Source: Dictyoglomaceae bacterium (GTDB taxonomy: Bacteria; Dictyoglomota; Dictyoglomia; Dictyoglomales; Dictyoglomaceae). From it: a stretch of DNA of 8,328 nt. Below the pieces are notes generated by a model, which did not search any database, was not told the DNA's origin, and saw only the letters and a list, made by a program, of their open reading frames with translations. This document shows positions 5,877 through 8,328 of this stretch, one piece after another; position 1 is the stretch's first letter, and each line of letters begins with the position of its first letter. Made by a program: the position numbers and the translations under genes. The DNA lies in the NCBI GenBank assembly GCA_028276205.1, contig JAPYWU010000056.1, positions 1 to 8,328 on the forward strand. Direction: 5' to 3'.

Positions 5877-7385
5877 TTACATTCCCTCCCCTGCATGTTT
5901 TACTCCTAAAATCTCCAACTCCTTTTCCGTGAGCCCCACACCTCTCAACATAAGCCTATTCCCTCTCAAACTCTCCAAAGCATTAATTCCCATACCCCCT
6001 AACATCTCTTTTATCTCATGAGACCAAGCTTTTAAGAGATTCGCAGCCCTTCTGGCTCCAATCTCAGGATTTAACCTTTTCACCAAATTAGGATCTTGAG
6101 TTGCTATTCCCCAATTACATTTGCCTGTATGACAATTTTGACAAAGATGACATCCTATGGAAATTAAAGCAGCTGTAGCGATATATACCGCATCAGCCCC
6201 TAAAGCTATAGCTTTAATTACATCAGCACTATTCCTTATAGATCCAGCCACTATTATGGATATTTGATTTCTTATTCCTTCTTCCCTTAAACGAGAGTCT
6301 ACAGCAGCTAAAGCCAGCTCTATAGGTATTCCTACATTATCTCTAATTCTTGTTGGAGCAGCACCTGTTCCTCCTCTAAATCCATCAATCACTATAAAAT
6401 CCGCTCCTGCTCTTGTAATACCAGAGGCTATAGCTGCCACATTGTGTACAGCTGCAATTTTTACTCCAACAGGTTTTTGATAATTTACAGCCTCTTTTAA
6501 TGCAAAGATAAGTTGTCTTAAATCCTCAATAGAATATATATCATGTTGAGGGGCAGGAGAGAGAGCATCTGTACCAATAGGAATCATACGAGTAGCAGAT
6601 ACCTCTTCTCCTACCTTTTCCCCTGGGAGGTGCCCACCTATTCCTGGCTTGGCCCCTTGGCCAATCTTTATTTCTATAGCTGATCCTGCATATAAATAAT
6701 CTATATCTACCCCAAATCTTCCAGAAGCGCACTGAACAATAGCTCTATCTTTATAAGCGTATAATTTCTTATGTAATCCACCTTCTCCTGTATTCCAATA
6801 AGTACCCATCTCTACTGCAGCCCTTGCCAAAGATTCTTGGGCATTTAAGCTTATAGAACCAAAGGACATGGCAGAAAACATTACGGGAACTTCTAATTCC
6901 AGTTGAGGAGGCATCTCTGTAACCAATCTACCTTCTTCATCAAACTCTAATTTTTCTGGCTTTCTACCTATGAAGGTTTTTATCTCCATAGGCTCTCTTA
7001 AAGGATCGATTGAAGGATTTGTAACTTGGCTTGCATTTATCAAGAGTTTATCCCAATAAATGGGATAAGGCTTATCATTTCCCATACCTGTTAAAAGAAT
7101 TCCACCAGTTTCAGCTTGCTTATATATGTCTTTTATAGCTCTTGCTGTCCATTGATAGTTTTCCCTAAATTCTAATGGATTTCTCATAATAGTTATAGCC
7201 TTTGTAGGGCATAAGGCTACACATCTATGACAACCTACACATTTTGAATTATCAGAAATTATTCTATCTTCTTCCTCATCATAATCATGCACACCATTAG
7301 CACATTGCCTTACACAAACCTTACATCTTATACATTTTGTTTCATCTCTTATAACTAAAAAATCAGATTCATACAGGGTCTTCAT
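5877..7385 (-). CDS. gltB2: Glutamate synthase FMN/synthase subunit with N-terminal ferredoxin domain
   Basis: This 502-residue protein is the archaeal-type synthase subunit (COG0069) that aminates 2-oxoglutarate and reduces the imine to glutamate at FMN. An N-terminal two-cluster ferredoxin domain uses Cys18/21/24/28 and Cys49/52/55/59. The FMN-binding barrel follows, with VPVMFSAMSFGSIS, NTGEGG, QCASGRFGV, KIGQGAKPGIGGHLPGEKV, SPAPQHDIYSIEDL, VIDGFRGGTGAAPT and IVAGSIRNSADV. The FeS site near the C-terminus reads CHLCQNCHTGKCNWGIATQ: Cys412, Cys418 and Cys423 fit the Cx5Cx4C ligands of the [3Fe-4S] cluster in classical GltB, and Cys415 is extra. The amidotransferase and beta-helix domains fused in classical GltB are separate genes here. 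The ATG overlaps the GltB1 stop (ATGA) and has a GGAGGT 6 nt upstream (7397-7392), which implies coupled translation. Confidence 0.96.
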   Translation of the reverse strand: MKTLYESDFLVIRDETKCIRCKVCVRQCANGVHDYDEEEDRIISDNSKCVGCHRCVALCPTKAITIMRNPLEFRENYQWTARAIKDIYKQAETGGILLTGMGNDKPYPIYWDKLLINASQVTNPSIDPLREPMEIKTFIGRKPEKLEFDEEGRLVTEMPPQLELEVPVMFSAMSFGSISLNAQESLARAAVEMGTYWNTGEGGLHKKLYAYKDRAIVQCASGRFGVDIDYLYAGSAIEIKIGQGAKPGIGGHLPGEKVGEEVSATRMIPIGTDALSPAPQHDIYSIEDLRQLIFALKEAVNYQKPVGVKIAAVHNVAAIASGITRAGADFIVIDGFRGGTGAAPTRIRDNVGIPIELALAAVDSRLREEGIRNQISIIVAGSIRNSADVIKAIALGADAVYIATAALISIGCHLCQNCHTGKCNWGIATQDPNLVKRLNPEIGARRAANLLKAWSHEIKEMLGGMGINALESLRGNRLMLRGVGLTEKELEILGVKHAGEGM

Positions 7386-8328
7386 ACTAACACCTCCGCT
7401 TCTTCTAAAAAGCCTACCACAGGTTCTCCTCCTTTGGGTAGATAAATTCTATCAGGATTACTACAAAGTTCTCTTATGGCTGCCTCTTCAGAAGCAACAT
7501 ATAAGGTTTCTCCTTTTTCAGCTGCAACTAATGGTCTCAACTTTATACGATCATTAAGCGCTATCATACCATTAGAAAAGCCCAAAATAATTGCAAAAGG
7601 TCCATTGAGAAGACAACTCTGGTAAACAGCCCTTATAGCTTTAAGTTTCGCCTTTTCTTCCTCATCCATTCTTTCAATAACACTATAAAAAGGAGCAGCT
7701 AATGCCTTAATGGCAATATCTAATGGTAGTTTATGTTTCCTAAGCAAAAGATCAATAATATAGGTTATGACCTCTGTATCTGTCCTTAGTGTACATTTAT
7801 ATCCGAACATTTCTATATATCTAACATTAGCACCATAGGAAGAAATTTCTCCATTATGAACTACACTCCAATCTAAAAGTCCAAAAGGATGAGCTCCACC
7901 CCACCAACCTGGTGTATTTGTAGGAAAGCGGGTATGAGCTGTCCACATATAACCTTTATATTCCTCTAATCTATAAAATTCTCCTATATCCTCAGGATAT
8001 CCAACCCCCTTAAATATTCCCATATTCTTCCCACTTGAAAATACATAAGCTCCATCTATTTTTGTATTTATCTCCATAACTTTTTCCACCACATAATCTT
8101 CCTCAGAAATTTCATCTTCAAGTAAATATTCCTCTTTAGGTTTTGCAAAATATCTCCATATTAGAGGTGCATGTCTTATATTTTTAACTTTTCTCGTAGG
8201 AATGCTCTCCTCATATACTATATTGAAATATTTATATAAAAATTGGGATGTTTCTTCTTTTGCCTTTGTATTCTCGTAAAAAAGATGAAAAGCATAATAT
8301 TCCTTTTTATCAGGATATATTCCATAAC
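7382..8328 (-). CDS. gltB1: Glutamate synthase glutamine amidotransferase subunit, partial (N-terminus beyond window)
   Basis: This is the class II (Ntn-type) glutaminase subunit that hydrolyses glutamine and passes ammonia to GltB2. The frame is open from the right edge to the TGA at 7384-7382, giving 314 visible residues. Starting it at the GTG at 8092 would be wrong, because the frame upstream continues with family-like sequence (GIYPDKKEYYAFH, IPTRKVKNIRHAPLIWRY). The catalytic N-terminal Cys (MCGI motif) must lie beyond 8328. Visible glutamine-site motifs are AHTRFPTNTPGWWGGAHPF (Arg codon at 7930-7928), VVHNGEIS (Asn codon at 7855-7853, oxyanion hole) and LRTDTEV. The C-terminal part, RPLVAAEKGETLYVASEE, is typical of the family. 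It appears to be the first visible gene of the operon, so the promoter is outside the window. The stop overlaps the gltB2 start by 4 nt. Confidence 0.95.
   Translation of the reverse strand, partial: YGIYPDKKEYYAFHLFYENTKAKEETSQFLYKYFNIVYEESIPTRKVKNIRHAPLIWRYFAKPKEEYLLEDEISEEDYVVEKVMEINTKIDGAYVFSSGKNMGIFKGVGYPEDIGEFYRLEEYKGYMWTAHTRFPTNTPGWWGGAHPFGLLDWSVVHNGEISSYGANVRYIEMFGYKCTLRTDTEVITYIIDLLLRKHKLPLDIAIKALAAPFYSVIERMDEEEKAKLKAIRAVYQSCLLNGPFAIILGFSNGMIALNDRIKLRPLVAAEKGETLYVASEEAAIRELCSNPDRIYLPKGGEPVVGFLEEAEVLV

Noticed and set aside
6541..6732. A 63-codon alternative-frame ORF inside gltB2
   Set aside because: It overlaps the FMN-domain motifs of gltB2 in another frame, is rich in Arg/Trp/Cys, and has no ribosome site; it is a shadow.
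1..8328. CRISPR array, tRNA, rRNA, toxin-antitoxin or defence genes
   Set aside because: No spaced repeat series, cloverleaf-like sequence or matching protein family was seen on either strand.

Overview
The window looks like part of a chromosome from a thermophilic, AT-rich bacterium. It has very low GC, purine-rich coding strands, strong GGAGG-type Shine-Dalgarno sites before almost every gene, and proteins rich in Lys, Glu and Ile. The protein flavour suggests Dictyoglomus or a similar deep-branching thermophile; this is an impression from memory and was not tested. The main content is ammonia assimilation: a glutamine synthetase gene (glnA, plus strand) faces a five-gene minus-strand operon for a split, archaeal-type glutamate synthase.

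Layout. Positions 1-491 hold two decayed minus-strand remnants: the N-terminal part of a DDE transposase running off the left edge, and a short unrecognised gene with two compensating frameshifts. Positions 499-1596 (minus) encode a zinc-dependent medium-chain dehydrogenase. The 417-bp gap at 1597-2013 is a divergent regulatory region with direct repeats, an 18-bp palindrome, a consensus-like promoter and a tiny leader ORF ahead of glnA (2014-3354, plus). A perfect 30-bp palindrome at 3354-3383 is a shared terminator for the converging glnA and glt transcripts. The glt operon then runs leftward from the right edge: amidotransferase GltB1 (cut by the window end), ferredoxin/FMN synthase GltB2, a 16-Cys polyferredoxin, an FAD/NAD oxidoreductase, and the GXGXG beta-helix subunit GltB3.

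How it works together. GlnA makes glutamine from glutamate and ammonia. GltB1 would release ammonia from glutamine, GltB3 would provide the helical scaffold found in the C-terminal domain of large glutamate synthases, and GltB2 would reduce 2-iminoglutarate at its FMN to give glutamate. There is no classical GltD small subunit in the window; the FAD oxidoreductase and the polyferredoxin are the obvious substitutes for electron delivery. The components are all recognisable families, so I do not claim a new system. The less ordinary points are the electron-input module, an extra cysteine in the GltB2 FeS motif, and the regulatory elements between the dehydrogenase and glnA.
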